This document shows, one piece after another, positions 53,139 to 61,523 of a stretch of 64,000 bases of DNA; the stretch's first letter is position 1, and every line of letters begins with the position of its first letter. Source of the DNA: UBA3263 sp964508865 (GTDB lineage Bacteria > Bacteroidota > Bacteroidia > Bacteroidales > Muribaculaceae); contig CAZDVP010000001.1 in assembly GCA_964508865.1 (NCBI GenBank), positions 32,957 through 96,956 on the forward strand, in the 5' to 3' direction. Below the pieces are notes generated by a model. The model was not told the DNA's origin and did no database searches. It was given only the letters and a program-made list of their open reading frames with translations. The translations under genes were made by a program, and so were the position numbers.

Positions 53139-54858
53139 TAAAATAGAAGAATTGTATCAATGGCTTACTGTCAACAAGATTCAGTTTAAGGTCATTGATG
53201 AAGAGGTTGTTGAGATCCCCGGTTTCGGCAAGGCTTTCTACCAGAACACCGAGAAATCAAGTTACAATTCCATCTTCCGCAAAGACCGTGATGGAGAATT
53301 GATATTCAATAGTATGGAAGAACCTTCAGTATTATTGAATGAGGGCATCCAGTACATTGTATTCAAGTTCGGAGATAACTTCTATTACTATGATCTTGAA
53401 AAAGAATTTGCGCTCAACATTCTTAAATATGTCGGCCAGCGTGAACCATTAAACCATAAGTTTGAGTTTGTAAACCTTGGTGTGCATACCCCATTTGAAT
53501 TGCTGAATGGTAGTTTTATGCCAGACCAATGGATAAAGAAAGCCAAATATCTGGGCCATACGGCAATTGGTATTTGTGACCGTAATACTATGGCCGCTTG
53601 TTTCACTCTTCAGAAGGAATGTGGCTATGCCGGCCTAAACCCAATATTCGGATATTCATTGACAGTAGATTGTGGCACCGAAAAAATTGGTGGAAAAGTA
53701 TATGTACAATCACAAAAAGGCTATCGTCATCTGCTCAGGATTCAGAAAGCCATCATGGTTGATAACCTGGAGGACAAGACAATCTCTTTAGGTGAATTGC
53801 TAAAAAGAGGCGAAGGAAATGTGTTTGTATTTGACAAATATTCCTCTACATTCATTGCCGAGAATCCGGATATTGTTGATGACCTCTTTGAAGCGTTTGA
53901 CGATGTTCTCTATCAGATTGATTTGTCCGAGTATAAGGCCGAGCGTATTGACATTCGTGTACTGGAGGCTACCAAATATTACTTCGATAACCTCTACTAC
54001 GATGAATACTCCCCCAGGCCAGTTCTGATTAGCGATTGTTACTATCTCGATAAAGATGATGCGAAAAACAAAATCATTCTTAATAAAGTCGCAGAGGGAG
54101 CAGCGCATGAACAAAGCGATGACCAGTATTTCAAGGACGCAGACGAACACTATGCTATATTCGAGCAGCTGTTCAGTGACAAATGGGATATTGAAGCACT
54201 GTTCAAAGAGTGCTGTGACAATACTCTGATCATAGCCGACAACGCTCAGGCTCGAATGGACGTTACCCGGAACTATATGCCAAAATATGACATGACCCCT
54301 GAAGAAGTCGCTAAGTATCATACCGTACACAATATGTTCAATGAATTGCTCGAAGAGGGCCTTCAGAAACTTGCCCCCAAGGATAAGATCGAGCAATACA
54401 GAAAACAAATGGAATATGAAAAATATATCATTGAAAGTACCGACAACGTGGACTATCTCCTCGTTCAATACGACACCTGTAACTGGGCCAGACGCAATAA
54501 CATACTTGTTGGTTGCGGACGAGGGTCAGCAGCCGGTTCTCTCTTACTGTATCTGCTGGGGATTACACTCATTGACCCCATTAAGTACAATCTCATTTTC
54601 GAGCGTTTCCTGCTCCCTGAACGAGCCGGTTTATATTCTGCCGACACAACAATAATCGGTCCGGATATTACAGCCACCGAATACATTGAGCTATCGCTCG
54701 AAAATGGGAAAACCATAAAAGTTGATAAGGACGCAGAGTTCATGGTCAACAGAGAAGGCGAAGAAGCCCCGATTCGTGTGTATGCAGACGAGTTGCGCGA
54801 GGGTGACGATATTCTCTTTGATAACAAAGATTTAATATTTACACTCAATGAACTATAA
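53125..54858 (+). CDS. dnaE: DNA polymerase III alpha, N-terminal piece with HINT-like tail
   Basis: This 577-residue protein contains the N-terminal half of a C-family polymerase. It has a PHP-like segment (FVNLGVHTPFELLNGSF; YLGHTAIGICDRNTMAACFT) and the palm start VGCGRGSAAGSLLLYLLGIT at about 462-481 (Gly463). DPIKYNLIFERFLLPERA (ending Ala501) follows. The catalytic PDxDxDF motif that should come next is missing. Residues 503-577 instead form a HINT/intein-like tail (ADTTIIG; LSLENGKTIKVDKDAEFMV; VYADELREGDDIL). It overlaps the primase gene by 14 bases. The rest of the enzyme is encoded at 56164. Confidence 0.88.
   Translation: MKKSNKIEELYQWLTVNKIQFKVIDEEVVEIPGFGKAFYQNTEKSSYNSIFRKDRDGELIFNSMEEPSVLLNEGIQYIVFKFGDNFYYYDLEKEFALNILKYVGQREPLNHKFEFVNLGVHTPFELLNGSFMPDQWIKKAKYLGHTAIGICDRNTMAACFTLQKECGYAGLNPIFGYSLTVDCGTEKIGGKVYVQSQKGYRHLLRIQKAIMVDNLEDKTISLGELLKRGEGNVFVFDKYSSTFIAENPDIVDDLFEAFDDVLYQIDLSEYKAERIDIRVLEATKYYFDNLYYDEYSPRPVLISDCYYLDKDDAKNKIILNKVAEGAAHEQSDDQYFKDADEHYAIFEQLFSDKWDIEALFKECCDNTLIIADNAQARMDVTRNYMPKYDMTPEEVAKYHTVHNMFNELLEEGLQKLAPKDKIEQYRKQMEYEKYIIESTDNVDYLLVQYDTCNWARRNNILVGCGRGSAAGSLLLYLLGITLIDPIKYNLIFERFLLPERAGLYSADTTIIGPDITATEYIELSLENGKTIKVDKDAEFMVNREGEEAPIRVYADELREGDDILFDNKDLIFTLNEL
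54631..54855 (+). other. HINT/intein-N-like segment
   Basis: Residues 503-577 of the N-terminal polymerase piece match the pattern of intein blocks A and B: SADTTIIG like a block A DTxI, and ELSLENGKTIKVDKDAEFMV like block B with its G-x-xI-x-TxDHxF core. Canonical catalytic residues appear lost: no Cys/Ser at the first position, and the block B Thr and His are Asp and Ala. The region from block A to B is also shorter than usual. Confidence 0.65.
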
Positions 54859-54859
54859 T

Positions 54860-56167
54860 ATGGCACTCACGCAAGAAATGACCGAAGCCTTCCAGTTGAT
54901 TGAAAATACCAACCAGTGTATATACATTACTGGGAAGGCCGGAACGGGAAAGACCACGTTCCTGAAATATATCGTGGCCAATTCAAAGAAACGAAAAATG
55001 GTGACGGCATCAACAGGTATCGCTGCCATCAATGCACGTGGTGTAACGTTGCATAGTCTTTTCGGCATACCTCTTGGTATTCAGAACCCCAATGATGTTA
55101 TGCGTGGGCAGATGTCTCCTAATAAGATTCAACTGTTTCAATCTCTGGAGCTGCTCATAATTGATGAAATCAGCATGGTGCGTCCGGACATTATCGACCA
55201 CATTGACCGAAAGCTCAGATTGTATCGAATGTCTGACGAGCCATTTGGAGGAGTTCAGGTCGTTATGTTTGGCGATCTGTACCAATTACCACCTGTAGTC
55301 AAAAAAGACGAAAAGAACGTGCTCCTGGAGTTCTACAGAGGTGTTTATTTCTACTATGCACACGTCCTTAGAGAGGTTGGCTTCAAAATCATTGAACTCA
55401 ATCATGTTTTCCGTCAGTCCGATGAGCGTTTCATTGATATTCTGAACAATATCCGTCAGTACAAACTCACCAACCGGGACATCAATGATCTCGACGAATT
55501 ACGAGACCGTCGTGAGAGTGCCAGTTTTGAAAATAACCATATTCATATCTGCACCTATCGTAGAGATGTTCAAAGAATAAATACTGAGTTGCTGGGAGAG
55601 CCTACACACAGCTTTAACGCTGTTTATAAAGATGGTTTCAATCCTAAATCTGCTCCATGTGACGATGTGCTCAACTTACGTATTGGAGCAAGGGTTATGA
55701 TGCTTATCAACGACCCCAATCACCAATATTGTAATGGTTCTATGGGAGAAGTGGTTGGAATTACCAATGAGTTCATCACAGTACACCTTGACAACAGCCT
55801 AACTGTAAAAGTTGAACCATACGCCTGGAAGGATCAGGAGTATCAACTTAAAGATGGAAAAATCGAAGCGGTTGAGAAAGGCAGCTGCACCCAGTTCCCT
55901 CTCTCGTTGGCTTGGGCGATCACCGTTCATAAAAGCCAGGGACTAACCTTCGACAATATAATAATCCATACAAAGGGTGTGTTCTGCCCCGGACAATTAT
56001 ATGTGGCACTTAGCCGATGCAGGTCAATGGCCGGCATCATATCAGAGTCCTTTATTGACAAGAAACACATTATCCCCGACAATGAATTGATTGCTTTCGA
56101 CAAGGCTTGTAAAGCAAACGGAAACATCTTCAACAAGACCACCTATCGTTCTCTTAGGTTACGATGA
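54860..56167 (+). CDS. Pif1-like / RecD2-type DNA helicase
   Basis: The protein has 435 residues from ATG 54860; an in-frame ATG at 54848 is possible. Motifs are Walker A ITGKAGTGKTTFLKYI, ASTGIAAINARGVTLHSLFG (motif Ia), IIDEISMVRPDIID (Walker B), FGDLYQLPPV, WAITVHKSQGLTFDNIIIH and YVALSRCRS (motif VI). This is a superfamily 1B 5'-3' helicase like Pif1 or T4 Dda. It is placed between the two halves of the polymerase gene, overlapping the second half by 4 bases. It does not resemble a homing endonuclease. Confidence 0.9.
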   Translation: MALTQEMTEAFQLIENTNQCIYITGKAGTGKTTFLKYIVANSKKRKMVTASTGIAAINARGVTLHSLFGIPLGIQNPNDVMRGQMSPNKIQLFQSLELLIIDEISMVRPDIIDHIDRKLRLYRMSDEPFGGVQVVMFGDLYQLPPVVKKDEKNVLLEFYRGVYFYYAHVLREVGFKIIELNHVFRQSDERFIDILNNIRQYKLTNRDINDLDELRDRRESASFENNHIHICTYRRDVQRINTELLGEPTHSFNAVYKDGFNPKSAPCDDVLNLRIGARVMMLINDPNHQYCNGSMGEVVGITNEFITVHLDNSLTVKVEPYAWKDQEYQLKDGKIEAVEKGSCTQFPLSLAWAITVHKSQGLTFDNIIIHTKGVFCPGQLYVALSRCRSMAGIISESFIDKKHIIPDNELIAFDKACKANGNIFNKTTYRSLRLR

Positions 56168-56259
56168 AAGTAGTATCAGTTACACCAATATCCACAAGTA
56201 ATCCAGTCGCTGTGCTGGATTGCTTCGTGGACTCCGGCTACCTGAAAGGGGCGCATGGA
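56164..56259 (+). other. HINT/intein-C-like segment
   Basis: Residues 1-32 of the C-terminal polymerase piece (MKVVSVTPISTSN; VAVLDCFVDSGYLKGAHG) resemble an intein C-terminus. V-x-V-x-DCxVDSGYL is like block F, including a Cys at the block F position used by class 3 inteins. The closing HG stands where an intein has HN. The extein-like sequence restarts at Ser33 with SLPDVDNDF. The terminal Asn is replaced by Gly, so Asn cyclisation is not expected. Confidence 0.65.
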
Positions 56260-58341
56260 AGTTTGCCGGACGTAGATAATGACTTTGAGAGTTCAAAGCG
56301 TCAAGAAGTCAAAGAATATATCGAGCGTCGCTACAACCATGACGGCAAACAACGTGTGTTTTCAGCCGGTACGTTCACTACCCTGAAGGCAAAGGCCGTA
56401 ATCAAGGACGTTGCAAGAACAATGCGTATCAGCCCATCACTGGTAAACTATTTAACGGCAATTTTTGAAGATGATAAGGCTGATTACACTGGCATATTCA
56501 AATTGGCCGCTCAGAATCGTAAGGTAGCCAAGTTCATTCACGATTACCCGATGCTGTTTGAAAATATCCGCACCCTTATGTTCCAACCACGTTCCAGTTC
56601 GGTTCACGCATCGGCATTGCTTGTAACCCCTGACGAAATGGACGGAGAAGACATGGAGTGCTTTGACTTCGTGCCAATCAAAAAAGTTGACGATATTCTT
56701 GTTAGTGAGAACAGCGGTTATGATCTTGACGAGCTTGGTCTTCTGAAGAATGACTGTCTTGCTACCAAAGAACTTTCCAAACTGCACGAGACCTTTGACT
56801 TAGTAAATGAGCACTACAATCAAAACATATCAATGGAGAGTATTGTAGAAAGCCCCCTTGATGATGCGAAGGTGTATGATCTGCTGGGTAGAGGGTTCAC
56901 TCAGAATGTGTTCCAGTTTTCTTCTCGTGGCATCACCAAATTCCTTGTACAAATGCAGCCTACCTGCATAGATGACCTTATCGCAGCCAATGCGTTGTAC
57001 CGTCCGGCTACACTGGAGAATGGCTCAACCGAGGCTTATGTAGATAGGAAGAAAGGGCTGGTGGCACCATCATATCTATGGGGCACACATAACGCTCTTA
57101 AAGATACTTTTGGACTTATCACTTATCAGGAGCAAGTTGTTCTAATTGCTCGTGAGGTAGGTGGATTCAGTTTAGGTGATGGTGTGAAACTGGTGAAGTT
57201 CATTTCTAAGAAAAAGATGGATAAGATTCAGGCCATGCGTGATAAATTCATGGATGGAGCCAAAAAGAATGGGTGTCCGTCTGAGGAGGCCGTAGCGATT
57301 TGGCAACAAATTGAGGCTTGTGGCTCATACCTATTCAATAAATCTCACGCAACCGCGTATGCTGTAACGTCATATATCGGAGGCTGGCTCAAAGCCAATT
57401 ACCCAGTAGCCTTCTATACAGTGGCATTGGAATGGGCCGATGATAAAGAACTTGTCCCCATAATGTCTGAAATGGAGGCTTGTAGCAATGCCAAGGTGGT
57501 GGCTCCGGACATTAACCGCAGTGATATTTCTTTTTACACCGACTATGAACAAAACTCAATATTCTGGTCTCTCACAAGAATTAAAATGTTGGGAACCAAA
57601 GCGGTCGATTGGATTATCAATGAGCGTAATAAGAATGGAGAGTTCACCAGTGTCAATAACTTCATTGACAGAGTGTTTAAGTACAAATTAAAGAAATACG
57701 AATACTGGGATGATCCTGACAACGAAGAAGAAGCTACACGCTGTCCTGTTAACGCTCGGCACGTACTCAATCTGATTCTTGCAGGCTGTTTTGATAATAT
57801 CGAACACGCTGGCTCAGTGATTGAGAGATATGCGATTATTGAAAAGGCCGCCGAACATCTTGGCTTTGAAATTAAGGAGAAGGATTTCCCGGTTGATTTG
57901 CGAGGCAAGCATTATTTCTGGAGCCAGCAACAAATCAAAGTTTCCGGTCTTGGTGCCATCGACTACAAGCGCATATATGACAATTCAGCCATCAAAGAAA
58001 GTATTAGAGGCCGAGCCGCATATTGTCAATTGAGAGACATTCTTGACCTTGACAAGGACGGTAAAAAAGTTGCCATTAGTGCCACAGTCGTAGAGATGGA
58101 AGAGAAGAAATTTACCAGTAAAAAAACCGGCGAAATAGAAACCTTCTGCAAAATCACCCTCCAGCAAAACAACGATATGTCTGAACTGGTGATATGGCCT
58201 GATGAATATCGCACAGCACGAGGAGTTCTTCTTGATGCAAAAAATAAATTGATAGTCTTCATGGCTCAGGTTAAGTATAGCGATTATACAAAACAGAATA
58301 ATCTTCAACTTACAAAACAAAATTTCATTGAAGTGATATGA
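56164..58341 (+). CDS. dnaE: DNA polymerase III alpha, C-terminal piece with HINT-like head
   Basis: This 725-residue protein carries the rest of the polymerase. After the 32-residue HINT-like head come SLPDVDNDF with the catalytic aspartates Asp36, Asp38 and Asp40, a palm/fingers region, and FISKKKMDKIQAMRDKFMDG. LFNKSHATAYAVTSYIGGWL and the tandem helix-hairpin-helix region follow. A C-terminal OB fold (KKVAISATVVEMEEKKFTSK) completes the C-family order. Without the partner piece it lacks the GRGSAAGS element. The cyanobacterial split-intein site at FNKSHA is intact here. Confidence 0.88.
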   Translation: MKVVSVTPISTSNPVAVLDCFVDSGYLKGAHGSLPDVDNDFESSKRQEVKEYIERRYNHDGKQRVFSAGTFTTLKAKAVIKDVARTMRISPSLVNYLTAIFEDDKADYTGIFKLAAQNRKVAKFIHDYPMLFENIRTLMFQPRSSSVHASALLVTPDEMDGEDMECFDFVPIKKVDDILVSENSGYDLDELGLLKNDCLATKELSKLHETFDLVNEHYNQNISMESIVESPLDDAKVYDLLGRGFTQNVFQFSSRGITKFLVQMQPTCIDDLIAANALYRPATLENGSTEAYVDRKKGLVAPSYLWGTHNALKDTFGLITYQEQVVLIAREVGGFSLGDGVKLVKFISKKKMDKIQAMRDKFMDGAKKNGCPSEEAVAIWQQIEACGSYLFNKSHATAYAVTSYIGGWLKANYPVAFYTVALEWADDKELVPIMSEMEACSNAKVVAPDINRSDISFYTDYEQNSIFWSLTRIKMLGTKAVDWIINERNKNGEFTSVNNFIDRVFKYKLKKYEYWDDPDNEEEATRCPVNARHVLNLILAGCFDNIEHAGSVIERYAIIEKAAEHLGFEIKEKDFPVDLRGKHYFWSQQQIKVSGLGAIDYKRIYDNSAIKESIRGRAAYCQLRDILDLDKDGKKVAISATVVEMEEKKFTSKKTGEIETFCKITLQQNNDMSELVIWPDEYRTARGVLLDAKNKLIVFMAQVKYSDYTKQNNLQLTKQNFIEVI

Positions 58342-58868
58342 ACTCTATTGTTTCCACAAAACCCATAATCATCTGTATCGTGGGTCCTTCAGGTTCTGGT
58401 AAAACAACCCTGGCCAGATTCTTAGAGAAAGCTATGGATATTCCCATGCTTGTCTCGTACACCACCCGTCCCAAACGCGACAATGAAGTGGATGGAGTTG
58501 ATCATTGGTTCGTTACTGAAGATCGTATGCCTTCTCGTGACAAAATGTTGGCATATACTAAATTCGGAGGTAATCACTATTGGATGCCTCTCAGTGAACT
58601 TGCCAACAAGGGTATCTGCACCTATGTAATAGATGAGAAAGGGCTACTCAACCTGTGCGAACACTACGGCGATGATTTTCTCATCTTTGGTGTCCTTATT
58701 AAGCGAGACATCAATCAACTGATTGCACAGGTCGGAGAGGAGCGTGTAAAGCGTGATTTAGACCGTGTGCATATATCCGAATCTGAATACGGCTTTATTA
58801 TTGAGAACAATGGCCGCATTGAAGACTTCCTCGGAGAATCGTTCAAAATCTTTAATGAAATATTTTAA
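58338..58868 (+). CDS. gmk: Guanylate kinase-like nucleotide kinase
   Basis: This 176-residue protein has a P-loop GPSGSGKTT (Lys22), the YTTRPKRDNEVDGVDHWF segment that binds GMP in guanylate kinases, and a C-terminal IENNGRIEDF. It probably phosphorylates GMP/dGMP for DNA synthesis. It overlaps the polymerase gene by 4 bases and is slightly shorter than bacterial Gmk. Confidence 0.88.
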   Translation: MNSIVSTKPIIICIVGPSGSGKTTLARFLEKAMDIPMLVSYTTRPKRDNEVDGVDHWFVTEDRMPSRDKMLAYTKFGGNHYWMPLSELANKGICTYVIDEKGLLNLCEHYGDDFLIFGVLIKRDINQLIAQVGEERVKRDLDRVHISESEYGFIIENNGRIEDFLGESFKIFNEIF

Positions 58869-58870
58869 TC

Positions 58871-59671
58871 ATGGCAGCACCTTCACAAGAGACTCCGGTT
58901 CTGGTGGCGTTTACACTTGACTTTGAAACCGGTGACATACCCTCAAAATCAAAAGGAACTACAGCGGCTCAAATTGCAATTACTCAGATTGCACTCCATG
59001 CAACACGACTCGATACCTTTGAAAGAATCGGGTCATACGTCAGTTATGTTCAGCCCTATAATCAGAAAAGCAGCTTAGGGCCGGCTAAGAAGCGTAAAGT
59101 TCTCAAATCTAAGTTCGAGGATGAGGAGCCTGAATCTATGATCTACACTAAGGAGGCTCTGGAATATTCCGCTATAACAATGGATATGTTGGAGCAGTAT
59201 GGTAAACCCATTGAGGTGGTAGCCCAGGAAGCACTTCAGTTTATCATTGATAATACTCCCAAATGCCCCAAGAACATGAAACCTTTCCTTCTCGGCCAGA
59301 ACATTGACTTCGACAAAGGTTTCTTCATTCAGTTAATGGAGTATGCTGGGCTGATGAAGGAAGTGCAAAAGCATCTGAGAGGTCAGGTTGACTTCTATGG
59401 GAATTGGCAACCGCTGGTGCAAGATACGATAATTCTCGGTCAGTTAGCACTCTGTCATCTTCCCAACATCAATTCGTATAAACTGGAAATCATGTGCGAG
59501 CATTTGGGCATCGAACTGGACGATGCACACGATGCAGACGCAGACGTAACAGCAACCACGAATGTGGCCGCTGTTCTCACTCAGCGAATGAGGAGTGTTG
59601 GGGGAACATTTGAAGGCGATACATTGGCAATCGCAACAACGGAAAAATCACGTAAACATTTTAAGATATGA
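58871..59671 (+). CDS. DnaQ-like 3'-5' exonuclease
   Basis: This 266-residue protein has a DEDDh exonuclease pattern: TLDFETGD (Asp17, Glu19), GQNIDFDKGFF (Asp) and LDDAHDADADVTATT (His and Asp). It likely proofreads for the phage polymerase. It has a long insertion between the first and second motifs (about residues 55-135). It is part of the same run as gmk. Confidence 0.85.
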   Translation: MAAPSQETPVLVAFTLDFETGDIPSKSKGTTAAQIAITQIALHATRLDTFERIGSYVSYVQPYNQKSSLGPAKKRKVLKSKFEDEEPESMIYTKEALEYSAITMDMLEQYGKPIEVVAQEALQFIIDNTPKCPKNMKPFLLGQNIDFDKGFFIQLMEYAGLMKEVQKHLRGQVDFYGNWQPLVQDTIILGQLALCHLPNINSYKLEIMCEHLGIELDDAHDADADVTATTNVAAVLTQRMRSVGGTFEGDTLAIATTEKSRKHFKI

Positions 59672-59934
59672 GCGAAACTAATGAGGTAGTAACACCAGTA
59701 TCAGAACCCACCGTAACCTTCAAATCCATTTCGGACCGAATGATAATGGATGTAGTAAATGCGGATAATAAAGAAGTTCTCATTCAAATTTCCGGATATG
59801 ACCTACGCATAGATTTCAATATGCAATACTTACGGTCAATTCAAGATGTAGAAGCAGCTGTAGGAGGTATCGCACAGTTATTCCGCGATGCAATAATGGA
59901 AGCGGCACTGGGTCATATAGACCAAAAGCAGTAA
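59668..59934 (+). CDS. Small hypothetical protein
   Basis: This 88-residue protein overlaps the exonuclease stop by 4 bases. It has no recognised motif; the C-terminal helix contains DVEAAVGGIAQLFRDAIMEA. It is the last gene before the terminator and late-promoter-like element, and closes the replication operon. Confidence 0.65.
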   Translation: MSETNEVVTPVSEPTVTFKSISDRMIMDVVNADNKEVLIQISGYDLRIDFNMQYLRSIQDVEAAVGGIAQLFRDAIMEAALGHIDQKQ

Positions 59935-59939
59935 GAAAA

Positions 59940-59952
59940 CTCTATTCGTAAA
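59940..59952 (+). promoter_or_regulatory. Putative late promoter motif, copy 6 (before small terminase)
   Basis: CTCTATTCGTAAA lies 61 bases before the TerS ATG. A terminator-like hairpin (59959-59984) lies between the motif and the start codon. Confidence 0.45.
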
Positions 59953-59958
59953 TGAAAC

Positions 59959-59988
59959 AAAGGCACTACTAAGTTGGTGCCTTTTTAA
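59959..59988 (+). terminator. Terminator of the replication operon
   Basis: An 8-bp stem AAAGGCAC/GTGCCTTT (59959-59966 with 59977-59984) with a 10-base loop is followed by TTAATC. Confidence 0.6.
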
Positions 59989-60000
59989 TCATTTACTACA

Positions 60001-60489
60001 ATGAATAATACCAAACTTACAGACGAAGAAAAGCTCTTTTGCGACCTATACGCATTAGGGGACGCTCCATTCGCCGGTAATCCGGTTAAATGTTATACAG
60101 AAGCCTTTCATAATACTTCAAATAGAGTAAGACCAAAGGCTATGGCGTTACTTCAGCGTGAGGATATTAAAGAGTACCTTGACAGCTTGGAGGAGATGAC
60201 TTTCGAGGAGCAACGATACATGAAGAAATTCATCAGTCAAAATTTAATGAGTATTGTAGAAGAGTGCTCAACTGCTGAATACCGTGATAAAAAGGGCAAA
60301 GCTCTTTCTCCGGCACCCCTAAGAAGTGTAGCGGTACAAGCATCAAAAGCTCTGATGGATCTGCATGGTGTTAAAAAAGATCAAGTAACCAAAGTGAGCG
60401 TTGAAGGCGCAGGAGAGGGTGGCATTACATTTAATGTCATCATGCCTCAATCATCTTCTCAGGAACCTGATATAGATAAAGGCGAATGA
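60001..60489 (+). CDS. Terminase small subunit
   Basis: This 162-residue protein resembles Terminase_2-type small subunits. It has an N-terminal helix-turn-helix-like part (TDEEKLFCDLYALGDAPFAG; KCYTEAFHNTSNRVRPKAM), a central helical region and a disordered C-terminal tail. It recognises the packaging site and feeds DNA to TerL. It lies about 2.3 kb upstream of terL with the lysis-type genes between; that separation is unusual but found in some phages. Confidence 0.75.
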   Translation: MNNTKLTDEEKLFCDLYALGDAPFAGNPVKCYTEAFHNTSNRVRPKAMALLQREDIKEYLDSLEEMTFEEQRYMKKFISQNLMSIVEECSTAEYRDKKGKALSPAPLRSVAVQASKALMDLHGVKKDQVTKVSVEGAGEGGITFNVIMPQSSSQEPDIDKGE

Positions 60490-60842
60490 CAGAAATTATT
60501 TCGATGATTATCGGTGGCCTCGGAGGATTAACCGGGGTAGTATCGCTTCTCTATGTTAAACAAGAGAGACGTTCTAAGGATTTGGATAACGAAACCAAAA
60601 AACTTGAAGTAGAGGCGAAACAATCTGAAGAATGGCGAAAACTGTATGAACAGGAACGTGAAGAAGTTAAAGAGCGCGATGCAAAAATAGACAGTCTGTA
60701 CGAAGAGATAAAAATGCTCCGAAATGAAAAGGCGCAACTGATTGTTACAAACACCGAGATTGAAGTACGGTGTACCAAAGCAGAGCTATTACAATGCAAA
60801 CGCCCCGGATGTGGAGAGCGTGAGCCTCAAACTGGATATTAA
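60486..60842 (+). CDS. Membrane-anchored coiled-coil protein, possible holin
   Basis: The protein has 118 residues. One hydrophobic segment at about 3-24 (IISMIIGGLGGLTGVVSLLY) is followed by a long charged coiled coil and a Cys-bearing end (CKRPGCGE). With DUF5675-like and OM-directed neighbours it fits a lysis cassette as a single-spanning holin or antiholin-like protein. A 4-base overlap with TerS suggests coupling. No direct homology is claimed. Confidence 0.5.
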   Translation: MTEIISMIIGGLGGLTGVVSLLYVKQERRSKDLDNETKKLEVEAKQSEEWRKLYEQEREEVKERDAKIDSLYEEIKMLRNEKAQLIVTNTEIEVRCTKAELLQCKRPGCGEREPQTGY

Positions 60843-60843
60843 A

Positions 60844-61044
60844 ATGAAATTGGGTGATACAATTCTGATTATTCCATCTATCGCCTTATCAGAAATGCGA
60901 CTGGATAATTTAGTTGGCAGACAGGCCATAATAATTGAAATCTGTAAAAGAAACGACATCGTAAGGGGATGTTGGGTGGATATTCGATCCCAATATCTTG
61001 GAGAAACAGAATGGTTCATCCCATATAACTCAATAGGTATATGA
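60844..61044 (+). CDS. Small hypothetical protein in lysis region
   Basis: This 66-residue protein starts at ATG 60844, 1 base after the preceding stop. A larger frame upstream would overlap the coiled-coil gene and looks spurious. It begins MKLGDTILIIPSIALSEM and ends ETEWFIPYNSIG, and has an SH3-like beta pattern (short strands). Function unknown. Confidence 0.6.
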   Translation: MKLGDTILIIPSIALSEMRLDNLVGRQAIIIEICKRNDIVRGCWVDIRSQYLGETEWFIPYNSIGI

Positions 61045-61523
61045 AACTAAGATTAAGACGTATAGCACTCAGAGAAACGTACACGATAGGCAAACTGGAA
61101 GTCTGGAAGGACAACCAGTGGGCGTATCTTTGTGATACGGTAGAAGACAAAGTGCGGGATTTGAACAAAAACGGCATTTTTGACAATGGCGAGACTAAGG
61201 TGTATGCACAGACTGCAATTCCTTATGGCACATATAAAATCACAATGAATGTGCAGTCTCCGAAAATGTCTAATTATGCCAAGTACCCCTGGGCTAAGAA
61301 ATATAAAGCATTTATACCTCGATTGCTCAATGTGAATCATTTTGATGGGATTCTTATTCATCCCGGTAGTTCGGCAAAAAGTTCTGCTGGCTGTATCATT
61401 GTTGGTCTCAACAAAGTAGTTGGAGGTGTCGTGAACTCACAGCAGATTTGGTACAGTTTAATGGAACACTATTTCTGGCCGGCAAAGAAAAGTGGAGAAT
61501 CAATAACAATCGAAATTATATGA
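61041..61523 (+). CDS. DUF5675-like protein, possible endolysin
   Basis: This 160-residue protein has the DUF5675 pattern. TAIPYGTYKITMNVQSP is followed by FDGILIHPGSSAKSSAGCII, in which HPG and SxGC resemble the His and Cys of the L,D-transpeptidase (YkuD) fold. A peptidoglycan-processing role in host lysis is plausible but not established. It overlaps the following gene by 4 bases and lies next to a membrane protein and a likely spanin. Confidence 0.6.
   Translation: MKLRLRRIALRETYTIGKLEVWKDNQWAYLCDTVEDKVRDLNKNGIFDNGETKVYAQTAIPYGTYKITMNVQSPKMSNYAKYPWAKKYKAFIPRLLNVNHFDGILIHPGSSAKSSAGCIIVGLNKVVGGVVNSQQIWYSLMEHYFWPAKKSGESITIEII

Noticed and set aside
53800..54468. Long minus-strand frame (222 codons)
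   Set aside because: It is antisense to the polymerase N-terminal piece, with low-complexity hydrophobic composition and no coupled neighbours.
57335..57375. Cyanobacterial-type DnaE split-intein site (FNKSHA)
   Set aside because: The FNKSHA region is intact and uninterrupted; the break in this polymerase is elsewhere.
60742..60843. Longer upstream start for the 60844 gene
   Set aside because: It would overlap the coiled-coil gene by about 100 bases in another frame; ATG 60844 directly follows the stop.
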